From NCBI GenBank assembly GCA_934216375.1, contig CAKQBP010000081.1, positions 1 through 6,617 on the forward strand: a stretch of 6,617 bases of DNA, written 5' to 3'. Numbering within the stretch: the stretch's first letter is position 1; each line of letters begins with the position of its first letter. The position numbers were made by a program, and so were the translations under genes. Under the pieces are notes generated by a model. The model did not search any database. It saw nothing but the letters and a program-made list of their open reading frames with translations, and was not told the DNA's origin. Of this stretch, positions 1-6,517 are shown in pieces. This DNA comes from an uncultured Veillonella sp. GTDB taxonomy: Bacteria > Bacillota > Negativicutes > Veillonellales > Veillonellaceae.

Positions 1-133
1 GATTAAAGCCTTCGGAATAAGCCATTTTGATTCCGGCGCGACGAATCATACGCTCTACAGCTTGTGCATAATCAAGGTGCGACAAGAATCTCAATTCTTC
101 GCCTTTATTTAAGGCCAAACGTAACTTTTTCAA
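1..133 (-). CDS. TIGR03936 / DUF2344 radical SAM-associated protein, N-terminal part (cut by window edge)
   Basis: Only the first 44 codons are in the window. The translation carries the N-terminal signature of the TIGR03936 (DUF2344) family: a short beta strand (KKLRLALNK), then GEELRFLSHLD, a helix with two consecutive arginines (MIRRAG), and AYSEGFN. The family is about 200-250 residues long, has no firmly established function, and is typically encoded next to, or fused to, the TIGR03960 radical SAM protein, as here. I chose a TTG start (133-131) because an AAGGAGG ribosome binding site lies 9 bases upstream and family members normally begin with this strand. An in-frame GTG at 142-140 would add three residues but sits only one base from the binding site. 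The first 29 bases overlap the end of the radical SAM gene in another frame, so the two are probably translationally coupled. The family call is firm; the exact start is less certain. Confidence 0.85.
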   Translation of the reverse strand, partial: MKKLRLALNKGEELRFLSHLDYAQAVERMIRRAGIKMAYSEGFN

Positions 134-1988
134 CTCTGCCACCCTCCTTATAGTCAATAATAGCTGTATCAAGCTCTGGACATACATTACAGCCCTTGCA
201 TGGAGCTCGACGACAATCGCCTGTAAGATTAGCTGCTACCGCTTGCTCCCACTCACGCTTTAAGAAAGCTTTACTTACAGTACAATCTAAATGATCCCAA
301 GGCAATGGCTCATCGAAATCTCGTGTACGACGTGCAAAATACGCAGGATCCAATCCGCAGTCAGCGAATGCTTTCAACCAAGCTTCATAGTTAAAGAACT
401 CAGTCCAACCATCAAATTTACAACCAGCCTTCCAAGCCTCTACGAGAACTTTAGATAGTCTACGATCTCCGCGAGCAAAAGCGGCTTCCATGTAGCCAGT
501 ATAACCATCATGATAGTGATAAGAAATGTTACGATTATTGATGAGAGACTTCAAGTAACGTTGTTTACGATGAATCTCCTCCACATCTTCTTGACCATAC
601 CATTGATATGGAGAATGTGTTTTTGGTACGAAGAAGGATACGCTCACCGTTACAGACCCATTCCGTTTGCCTGTAATATCACGGTGCAAGTCAAGCACCT
701 TGTACGCAAGATCTGCAATACCAGCCAAATCTTCGTCTGTTTCTGTAGGAAGCCCCATCATAAAATACAATTTAACCGTGTTCCATCCTGATTTGAAGGC
801 ATTAGTACATGCGGCCAACAAATCTTCTTCACTAACGCCCTTATTGATAACGTCACGCATCCGTTGCGTACCTGCTTCAGGCGCAAAGGTAAGACCACTC
901 TTGCGCACTTGCTGTACCTTTTTCGCAATATCGATAGAGAAGCTATCAATACGCAATGACGGTAAGCTAACGCTAACTTGTTTATCTTTAAACTCTTCCA
1001 TGAGCATATCTACGAGTTCAGGCAATTTAGAATAGTCCGCAGAGCTCAAACTCATCAAGGATATTTCATTGTACCCCGTATTGGCAATTGTATCTTTAGC
1101 AATCTGTAACAAACGTTCTGGCGTCTTTTCACGAACCGGACGATAGAGCATACCGGCCTGACAGAAACGACAACCACGCGTACAGCCACGGAATAACTCC
1201 AATACAGCGCGGTCATGCACTATATCAAGGAACGGTACAACAGGCTTTGTTGGATAGAATACATTCTCTACATCCTCTATAATACGTTTCTCAACAGTTG
1301 CAGGTACGTCTTCGAAACGCGGCGTAATCGATTTAAAATCGCCTTGTTCGGTGTATTCTACATCGTATAAAGCCGGGCAATATGTGCCAGGAATTTGAGC
1401 TACTTTACGCAAAAAGCCTTCTTTGCCACCTGGGAAGCCTTTGGCTTTTTCTGCTTTAAATAAGTCGATGAATTCATCGCCCCACTCTTCGGATTCACCG
1501 AGGGATACGATATCAAAGAAATCAGCAATAGGCTCTACATTATACGCACAAGGGCCACCGCATACAAGCAGTGGAAAATCTAAATCACGCTCCTTAGCAT
1601 ACATAGGAATGCCTGCTAAATCGAGCATATTTAAAATGTTAGTAAAACTCATTTCATATTGAAGCGTAAATGCTAACACATCAAAGTCTTTAATAGGCGT
1701 ACGTGTTTCTAAGGAAAATAATGGAATATTACGCTTGCGCATTTCCTCTTCCATATCGTGCCACGGTGCAAATACGCGCTCGGCTACCGCATCTTCACGA
1801 CGGTTTACGAGACCATACAAAATCTTGATGCCCAAATGACTCATGGCCACTTCGTACACATCGGGAAAACCTAAAGCCATAGTTACATCAACAGTACTGT
1901 GATCTTTCACGATACTATTGTATTCGCCGCCCGTGTAGCGAGCAGGCTTTTGGACATGTTGTAACCATGACGTATCTAATTGAATCAT
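105..1988 (-). CDS. TIGR03960 family B12-binding-like / radical SAM protein
   Basis: A 627-residue protein with the layout of the TIGR03960 family. Residues about 35-190 resemble the Rossmann-like B12-binding domain found in front of many radical SAM enzymes, but I see no clear DxHxxG cobalamin-ligand motif. The radical SAM core runs from about 255 to 490 and holds the cluster motif C269-x3-C273-x2-C276 (RGCTRGCRFCQAG), which binds a 4Fe-4S cluster and S-adenosylmethionine. The C-terminal part ends with four cysteines, C592-x4-C597-x2-C600-x2-C603, a plausible site for a second Fe-S cluster or zinc. The ATG is preceded by GGAGGA a few bases away. The family's substrate is not known to me. Its genes are found with the DUF2344 gene and often near ribonuclease G and the rplU-rpmA ribosomal protein genes, which hints at RNA or ribosome modification, but this is inference. 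The gene follows rodA by 55 bases and overlaps the next gene by 29. The protein looks complete and cytosolic. Confidence 0.92.
   Translation of the reverse strand: MIQLDTSWLQHVQKPARYTGGEYNSIVKDHSTVDVTMALGFPDVYEVAMSHLGIKILYGLVNRREDAVAERVFAPWHDMEEEMRKRNIPLFSLETRTPIKDFDVLAFTLQYEMSFTNILNMLDLAGIPMYAKERDLDFPLLVCGGPCAYNVEPIADFFDIVSLGESEEWGDEFIDLFKAEKAKGFPGGKEGFLRKVAQIPGTYCPALYDVEYTEQGDFKSITPRFEDVPATVEKRIIEDVENVFYPTKPVVPFLDIVHDRAVLELFRGCTRGCRFCQAGMLYRPVREKTPERLLQIAKDTIANTGYNEISLMSLSSADYSKLPELVDMLMEEFKDKQVSVSLPSLRIDSFSIDIAKKVQQVRKSGLTFAPEAGTQRMRDVINKGVSEEDLLAACTNAFKSGWNTVKLYFMMGLPTETDEDLAGIADLAYKVLDLHRDITGKRNGSVTVSVSFFVPKTHSPYQWYGQEDVEEIHRKQRYLKSLINNRNISYHYHDGYTGYMEAAFARGDRRLSKVLVEAWKAGCKFDGWTEFFNYEAWLKAFADCGLDPAYFARRTRDFDEPLPWDHLDCTVSKAFLKREWEQAVAANLTGDCRRAPCKGCNVCPELDTAIIDYKEGGRVEKVTFGLK
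143..149 (-). promoter_or_regulatory. Ribosome binding site deciding the TTG start of the DUF2344 gene
   Basis: AAGGAGG on the minus strand, inside the last codons of the radical SAM gene and 9 bases before the TTG at 133. This near-perfect match to the anti-Shine-Dalgarno sequence supports the rare TTG start over the GTG at 142, which would be almost contiguous with the site. Confidence 0.7.
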
Positions 1989-2043
1989 ACATCCTCCGTC
2001 TTTAATGAAAGACTTCTTTCACAATCAATCCTATGAAAGGATA
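1989..2043 (-). other. Spacer between rodA and the radical SAM gene with two short hairpins
   Basis: This 55-base gap is the longest non-coding stretch in the window. It holds two perfect inverted repeats: a 5-bp stem at 2028-2032/2038-2042 (ATCCT/AGGAT, 5-base loop) just after the rodA stop, and a 6-bp stem at 2006-2011/2016-2021 (TGAAAG/CTTTCA, 4-base loop). Neither is followed on the minus strand by a run of T, so they do not look like intrinsic terminators. They could be RNA processing or stability elements, or chance. The end of the gap carries the ribosome binding site of the radical SAM gene (1992-1997). Confidence 0.4.
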
Positions 2044-3150
2044 TTAAAATATATATTTTGTCCGCTGTCTAGCAATATTTAATAAAATGCCAATGCTCAG
2101 CATATTAGTTGTTAGCGCACTAACACCATAGCTAAGGAAAGGCAACGGAATCCCCGTTACAGGCATGATACCAATCGTCATGCCTACGTTTACGAGCACT
2201 TCAAAGGCAAACATCGTACCAATACCCGTTGCTAATAACATACCAAAATTATCATTGCAGGTATATGCTACTTGAATACTGCGATAAATAAGCATAAACA
2301 ATAATAGCAATACTACAATGCATCCTACAAAGCCAAATTCTTCGCCGATTACAGAAAAGATAAAGTCCGTATGATTTTCTGGTAAAAAGTTCAACTGACT
2401 TTGAGTACCATTAAAGATACCTTTACCAAAAATCATACCCGACCCGATGGCAATCTTAGATTGAATGATATGATAGCCAGAACCGAAGGGATCGATATCT
2501 GGATTTAAAAATACTAGAATACGTTGCTTTTGGTATTCTTTCAGTACAAACCAGCCCAAAGGCATCAAGAGTAAAGTCACGCTCGCAATGATTTTTATAA
2601 GCTTAGTTTTGATACCAGATATAAAGAGCATCCCTACAAATATAGCAATATATACGAGGGATGTCCCCAAGTCAGGTTGTAAGAATACGAGAAGGATAGG
2701 AATCCCTACATATAACACTGGCATCAATAGGGATTTAAAAGTATCTAACTTGCCAATGCGCGGTTCTAACATTTTAGCCATACAGATAATCATCAATAGT
2801 TTAGAAAACTCTGAAGGCTGGATAGTAATTGGCCCCAGTTGAATCCAACGCTGTGCACCTAGTGCGGAGGTACCAACTACCATGACTGCAATTAACATAA
2901 GCATGGTAATCACATAAATCATATTCCCCCACCCTTTAAGGCGATGGTAATCTAGAAATTGCATACCTATAACGACAGCTATATTTGCTAAAAAGAATAC
3001 GAGTTGTTTTACCACTAAACTACCAAAACCGATAGCTTCATGATTCACATGGGTAGCACTACCAATAGCTGTAAGACCAATTCCGACAAGTAATATAGTA
3101 CATATGATGATAGTCCAATCGCTATCTGTCCATATTTTACGCCACATCAT
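2044..3150 (-). CDS. rodA: RodA, SEDS-family peptidoglycan glycosyltransferase
   Basis: A 368-residue polytopic membrane protein of about ten transmembrane segments, the usual size for RodA. It polymerises lipid II into glycan strands during side-wall growth, in complex with PBP2. Visible SEDS signatures are GAQRWIQLGP...QPSE at about 98-114, QPDLGTSLV at 158-166, NFLPENHTDFIFSVIGEE around 254-270, and GIPLPFLSYG at 333-342. D262, in the HTDFIF loop, matches the catalytic aspartate of E. coli RodA (same number), so the enzyme should be active. RodA is preferred over FtsW or SpoVE because of the neighbouring mrdA, mreD and mreC, although the SEDS motifs alone do not exclude the paralogues. The gene begins 5 bases after the minD stop. 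Two consecutive ATG codons are available (3150 and 3147); the second has the better spacing from the ribosome binding site, so the true protein may be 367 residues. Confidence 0.93.
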   Translation of the reverse strand: MMWRKIWTDSDWTIIICTILLVGIGLTAIGSATHVNHEAIGFGSLVVKQLVFFLANIAVVIGMQFLDYHRLKGWGNMIYVITMLMLIAVMVVGTSALGAQRWIQLGPITIQPSEFSKLLMIICMAKMLEPRIGKLDTFKSLLMPVLYVGIPILLVFLQPDLGTSLVYIAIFVGMLFISGIKTKLIKIIASVTLLLMPLGWFVLKEYQKQRILVFLNPDIDPFGSGYHIIQSKIAIGSGMIFGKGIFNGTQSQLNFLPENHTDFIFSVIGEEFGFVGCIVVLLLLFMLIYRSIQVAYTCNDNFGMLLATGIGTMFAFEVLVNVGMTIGIMPVTGIPLPFLSYGVSALTTNMLSIGILLNIARQRTKYIF

Positions 3151-3157
3151 ATCACCT
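3151..3157 (-). promoter_or_regulatory. Ribosome binding site of rodA overlapping the minD stop
   Basis: AGGTGAT on the minus strand matches the extended anti-Shine-Dalgarno sequence and shares bases with the minD TAG stop (3158-3156). It abuts the first rodA ATG (3150), leaving almost no spacing, which favours the second ATG (3147). The overlap with the stop suggests coupled translation of minD and rodA. Confidence 0.6.
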
Positions 3158-4079
3158 ATTTCAACTTGCTACGGCGCCACAAGCTTTGTTTCCCTTGCAC
3201 CAATAAGCGTTGCGTGGTCCAACCGCCACGATTAATGTAATGAACATTGTTAGAATCCTCAAAAATAGACTCACCTACTGTTGCAAGACTTGGTGTACTA
3301 TCTTGCTCCTTCGATGTTTTTTTCTTAGTTACATAAGCATCGAAGTGCTTTTGTACATCGTAGTCTTCCCAACACTCACCGGTAGTTACATAATCAACAA
3401 GAGGTGCTAACATAGCTTTTAGTTCACTAGAAACAAATTCTAACAAACGACCATCTTGTGTATAGGTCAAAATATCCTCATCATAAGGAATTATAGCCCC
3501 TACATATTCAGCGCGAAGGACTTCTAACATATCATATAAATGGATATCCTCTCCATCGATAGGTACTGCATTAAAAGCAATAGCATAATCACGAATATTA
3601 TGTTCTTGACATACTTGAATCATGCGTGCCCCATTACGCAAGGATACCCATAAAGGATGCGTCACCACGATGCAGCGATTTACTAATTCTAAAATAGACT
3701 CTATGCCCTTACCGATACCAGCAGGAGCATCAATTAAAATATAGTCATATGTCTCAGAGAGGCGACGGACTAATTTTTTATATTTTTTACGACCTATATC
3801 TTCCCAACGAGCACTTTGGCTAGCTGGTAGGAAATCTAAGTTTTCAGCAATTGATACAATGGCATCATCCATATAGTCTTTATCTTCGCTCGCATCTAAT
3901 GCGTCGTAAATAATTTCATTTGCCACTCCTAACACAAGGTCTAAATCGCGCAATCCAAAATCTCCATCACAGAGCAATACGCGATGCCCTACATTGCTTA
4001 AGGCTGAACCCAAGCAAGCGGTAATCGTAGTCTTACCTACGCCCCCCTTACCGGATACAACGCCGATTATCTCGCCCAT
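3156..4079 (-). CDS. minD: MinD/ParA-family ATPase, divergent MinD
   Basis: From the ATG at 4079 the protein has 307 residues and starts MGEIIGVVSGKGGVGKTT, the MinD N-terminus with the deviant Walker A box (K11 and K16). Switch I is CDGDFGLRDLDLVLG (D38, D40), LPASQS lies near 84-89, and the Walker B strand is YILIDAPAG with D117. MinD dimerises on ATP, binds membrane through a C-terminal helix and normally recruits MinC to keep FtsZ from the poles. This copy is unusual. The family's PExxxxRDxDR stretch reads HPLWVSLRNGAR (141-152), so the two aspartates equal to E. coli D152 and D154 are N149 and A151. After the ATPase core ends near 234, a charged linker of about 50 residues leads to a basic tail (GWTTQRLLVQ to WRRSKLK) that could bind membrane. 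No minC or minE lies beside it. It is encoded one base after the mrdA stop. An upstream in-frame GTG (4103) is less likely as the start. A Mip/ParA-like ATPase working with the rod complex is an alternative to a true Min role. Confidence 0.85.
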   Translation of the reverse strand: MGEIIGVVSGKGGVGKTTITACLGSALSNVGHRVLLCDGDFGLRDLDLVLGVANEIIYDALDASEDKDYMDDAIVSIAENLDFLPASQSARWEDIGRKKYKKLVRRLSETYDYILIDAPAGIGKGIESILELVNRCIVVTHPLWVSLRNGARMIQVCQEHNIRDYAIAFNAVPIDGEDIHLYDMLEVLRAEYVGAIIPYDEDILTYTQDGRLLEFVSSELKAMLAPLVDYVTTGECWEDYDVQKHFDAYVTKKKTSKEQDSTPSLATVGESIFEDSNNVHYINRGGWTTQRLLVQGKQSLWRRSKLK

Positions 4080-4080
4080 A

Positions 4081-6003
4081 CTAATCCTTTCTTGGTTGTC
4101 CACTAGTTACCGCATTCTGAGGTTTTTGCCCTTTATTAATACTTGTCCCCGTAGCAGTTTCCTTATTGCTCTTACTATTTGTATCATTAGATTTCTTATT
4201 CACTGGTACATTGAAGTACGCAGCCAATATATCTCTTACGATAGGCCCTGCAGAGCCCGCACCAAAGCTACCTTGCTCAACAAGTGCAACCACTACAATT
4301 TGTGGCTTATCATATGGTGCATAGGCTACAAACCAGCCGTGATCTCTGCCATGTGCATTCTCTGAAGTACCTGTTTTACCAGCTACATCAATAGGGAATC
4401 CTTTAAACAACTCCCCTGCTGTACCACCTTCATTAGTAACGTCACGCAAGCCTTCGCGAACGAGATCCATAATATTTTTTGGTACAGGTAAGATACCGAG
4501 CTTGTCTGGGCCAAAAATTTCTTTTGGCGTGCCATCCTTATTATCAATACGGCTCACCACATATGGGCGGTATTTAATGCCACCATTTGCTACTTCACTG
4601 AGCATAACAGCCATTTGTAATGGTGTCACCAAAGTAAAAGACTGACCTATGGCCGCATCAAAGGTTTCACCTAAATACCAATCTTCATCATACACTTTGC
4701 GTTTATAAGCAGGACTTGCCATATTACCAGAGGCCTCACCAACAAGATTGATGCCTGTCTTTTCGCCAATACCAAAGTAACCAGCATATTTTACAAGTCC
4801 TTCTATGCCAACGCGATTGCCCATTTCATAGAAGTAAACATTATCTGATTTTGCAAGAGCTTTATTAAAGTTAAGCCACCCTAATGCTTCACCTTCTGCA
4901 TTTCGTTTATCGATAAGCCAATGTTTACCACTATCAAAAATCATTTCTTCAGGGGTAACCTTTTTAAGATCTAAAGCCGCCGTACCTGTAATAATCTTGA
5001 ACGGAGAACCTGGTGGATATTCACCAGAAATAACCTTATTATCAAATGGATGATTCTTATCGTTATTCAATTGATTCCACTGTGCCGTTGTAATCCCCTT
5101 CGCAAACCAATTAGGGTTAAACTCAGGGGCGCTGACCATGGCCAAAATGGCACCCGTATTTGGATCCATTGCTACTACAGCAGCTCCTTGAGCTGGAATG
5201 CCTTGGGCACGCAACTGTTCTAATTGGTTCTTAACAGCTTCTTCAGCAGCCTTTTGTAGATTTGCATCTATTGTCAAATGAATATTAGATCCAGGCACTG
5301 TATGCTTTCTATCTACCTCCGCAACCGGTCGGCCTGTAGCATCAACCTCTACCTGTTTACCACCATCAGTGCCACGCAAGATGGAATCATATAGTTTTTC
5401 AAGACCAGAACGGCCTAAAATAGTACCACCACTAATAAGGGTATTTGGATCTTGCTGTTTTAGCTCTTCTAATTCTTCTTCGCTCACTTCACCCACATAC
5501 CCAAAGAGCTGAGAAGCCATCGTTTCATATGGATAATAGCGAAGTGGTTCTACATCTATGGTAACACCTGGTAATTCATGACGATGCTCTTCGATGCTTG
5601 TAACTACATCCATAGAAATATCATTAGCAATACGAATTGGCTCATAACCATATTTATGATCATTTACCTTTTTTGTAATATCTTCTGGTTTAATTTTCAG
5701 CAAAGTTGCCAACTTAGCAACTTCACCTTCGTCTAGAGCCTTCCCCGTAGGCAAAATGGAGATAGTGTATGCCGGTCTAGAACCTACTAAGATCTGACCA
5801 TTTCGATCGTACATAATACCACGAGCAGCTGTCATGGATACCATGCGCAAACGGTTGCCTTCTGCCTTAGCTTGGTAATAACCACCAGACAAGATTTGCA
5901 ACGACATCAGGCGTAATGCCAAGACTATAAATATGCCGGCTACAATGTAAAAGAGTACATCAAAGCGATTCGTTTTTCTTCGTTTATAGAGGCCTTCAAG
6001 CAC
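4081..6003 (-). CDS. mrdA: Penicillin-binding protein 2 (class B PBP, elongation transpeptidase)
   Basis: A 640-residue protein, close to the 633 of E. coli PBP2. It has a short cytoplasmic basic N-terminus (KRRKTNR), one transmembrane anchor at about 14-36, a PBP dimer/pedestal domain from about 55 to 225 starting with ARGIMYDRNG, and a transpeptidase domain from about 260 to 597. The three active-site motifs are present: S333-P-F-K336 in YPPGSPFK, S386-D-N388, and K543-T-G in AGKTGTSE. It cross-links the glycan strands made by its partner RodA, outside the inner membrane, and is a beta-lactam target. Residues 598-640 form a low-complexity tail rich in N, K, T, S and Q that is probably disordered. 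A GTG start is chosen because a very strong ribosome binding site precedes it and the anchor follows directly. The gene lies 19 bases after mreD. The mre/rodA context separates it from the division protein FtsI and from sporulation SpoVD. Confidence 0.95.
   Translation of the reverse strand: MLEGLYKRRKTNRFDVLFYIVAGIFIVLALRLMSLQILSGGYYQAKAEGNRLRMVSMTAARGIMYDRNGQILVGSRPAYTISILPTGKALDEGEVAKLATLLKIKPEDITKKVNDHKYGYEPIRIANDISMDVVTSIEEHRHELPGVTIDVEPLRYYPYETMASQLFGYVGEVSEEELEELKQQDPNTLISGGTILGRSGLEKLYDSILRGTDGGKQVEVDATGRPVAEVDRKHTVPGSNIHLTIDANLQKAAEEAVKNQLEQLRAQGIPAQGAAVVAMDPNTGAILAMVSAPEFNPNWFAKGITTAQWNQLNNDKNHPFDNKVISGEYPPGSPFKIITGTAALDLKKVTPEEMIFDSGKHWLIDKRNAEGEALGWLNFNKALAKSDNVYFYEMGNRVGIEGLVKYAGYFGIGEKTGINLVGEASGNMASPAYKRKVYDEDWYLGETFDAAIGQSFTLVTPLQMAVMLSEVANGGIKYRPYVVSRIDNKDGTPKEIFGPDKLGILPVPKNIMDLVREGLRDVTNEGGTAGELFKGFPIDVAGKTGTSENAHGRDHGWFVAYAPYDKPQIVVVALVEQGSFGAGSAGPIVRDILAAYFNVPVNKKSNDTNSKSNKETATGTSINKGQKPQNAVTSGQPRKD
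4085..4090 (-). promoter_or_regulatory. Ribosome binding site deciding the minD start
   Basis: AAAGGA on the minus strand lies within the last codons of mrdA, 5 bases before the ATG at 4079. It favours that ATG over the GTG at 4103, which would add eight residues (MDNQERIS) not expected in front of the MinD P-loop strand. Confidence 0.65.
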
Positions 6004-6007
6004 TCTT

Positions 6008-6017
6008 TCACCCCCTT
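6008..6017 (-). promoter_or_regulatory. Strong ribosome binding site supporting the GTG start of mrdA
   Basis: AAGGGGGTGA on the minus strand sits in the 19-base gap after mreD, with the G run 7 bases before the GTG at 6003. It fixes this GTG as the start. Confidence 0.75.
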
Positions 6018-6022
6018 AATCC

Positions 6023-6517
6023 TTACCAAATATAACCTTGTTGTTCATCATCTTTACGCCATAACAAACCATGCACAATAGCGCCTAACAAGCCATTCCA
6101 GAACATCACGGGTAATACCATATGCCACAAGTATAGTCCAAAGTGCAAATCGCCACCACTAGCTAATATCATAAAGCTACGAATAACGCCATCTAGCAGC
6201 GTACAAATAGCTACTATACCACTAGACCAATACCAGCGTTCTTCATAGATACGATGCTTTACGGCAGATAGTAGGTATACCACAATTACGTAAGGGAATA
6301 GATGGAGCCCAAAAAAGTTAGATATCAATACATCATGTACGATACCCCCAACAACAGCGGATATCAGCCCCATACGACGACCTTTAAATAAAGTAATCAT
6401 AACAATTATCGTCAAAATTAAGTTTGGTAACCAATTTGTATGGAAAATAGTAGGCAATAATTGCGCTTGTATAAAATATATTAAAAATCCAGAGAGAGCT
6501 AAAGCTAGACGCATCAT
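6023..6517 (-). CDS. mreD: Rod shape-determining protein MreD
   Basis: A 164-residue, very hydrophobic protein with five to six predicted transmembrane segments (roughly 4-22, 30-45, 50-66, 70-88, 97-118 and 128-150) and a short charged C-terminus (RKDDEQQ). The stretch PNLILTIIVM, then GRRMGLISAVVGGIVHDVL (about 31-65), matches the MreD pattern of a conserved proline, a G-rich helix and an aspartate. MreD is the inner-membrane component that, with MreC, joins MreB to PBP2 and RodA. MreC and MreD together tune PBP2 activity. The start overlaps the mreC stop as ATGA, and a second ATG follows at once (6514), so the exact first methionine is uncertain. Primary sequence conservation in this family is low. 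The call rests on size, topology, the short motif and position before mrdA. Confidence 0.88.
   Translation of the reverse strand: MMRLALALSGFLIYFIQAQLLPTIFHTNWLPNLILTIIVMITLFKGRRMGLISAVVGGIVHDVLISNFFGLHLFPYVIVVYLLSAVKHRIYEERWYWSSGIVAICTLLDGVIRSFMILASGGDLHFGLYLWHMVLPVMFWNGLLGAIVHGLLWRKDDEQQGYIW

Noticed and set aside
758..949. Minus-strand 63-codon open frame inside the radical SAM gene
   Set aside because: It overlaps the conserved radical SAM core in another frame and has no recognisable content.
510..1662. Open frames on the plus strand opposite the radical SAM gene (510-791, 667-1035, 1423-1662)
   Set aside because: They lie entirely antisense to a well-supported gene, show no recognisable domain, and their translations look like reverse-complement shadows.
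3317..3323. Run of seven A (minus strand) in the minD linker as a possible programmed frameshift or slippage site
   Set aside because: The reading frame does not place it as a canonical X XXY YYZ slippery heptamer, I saw no clear downstream stem, and it simply encodes a lysine run in a flexible linker.
4080..4103. GTG at 4103 as the minD start, giving a 23-base overlap with mrdA
   Set aside because: The ATG at 4079 has a well-spaced AAAGGA site and gives the normal MinD N-terminus. The extra eight residues have no family support.
2588..4365. Open frames on the plus strand opposite rodA, minD and mrdA (2588-2842, 3210-3410, 3994-4365)
   Set aside because: All are antisense to conserved genes, and their hydrophobic or basic composition mirrors the opposite strand. 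No family motif was seen.
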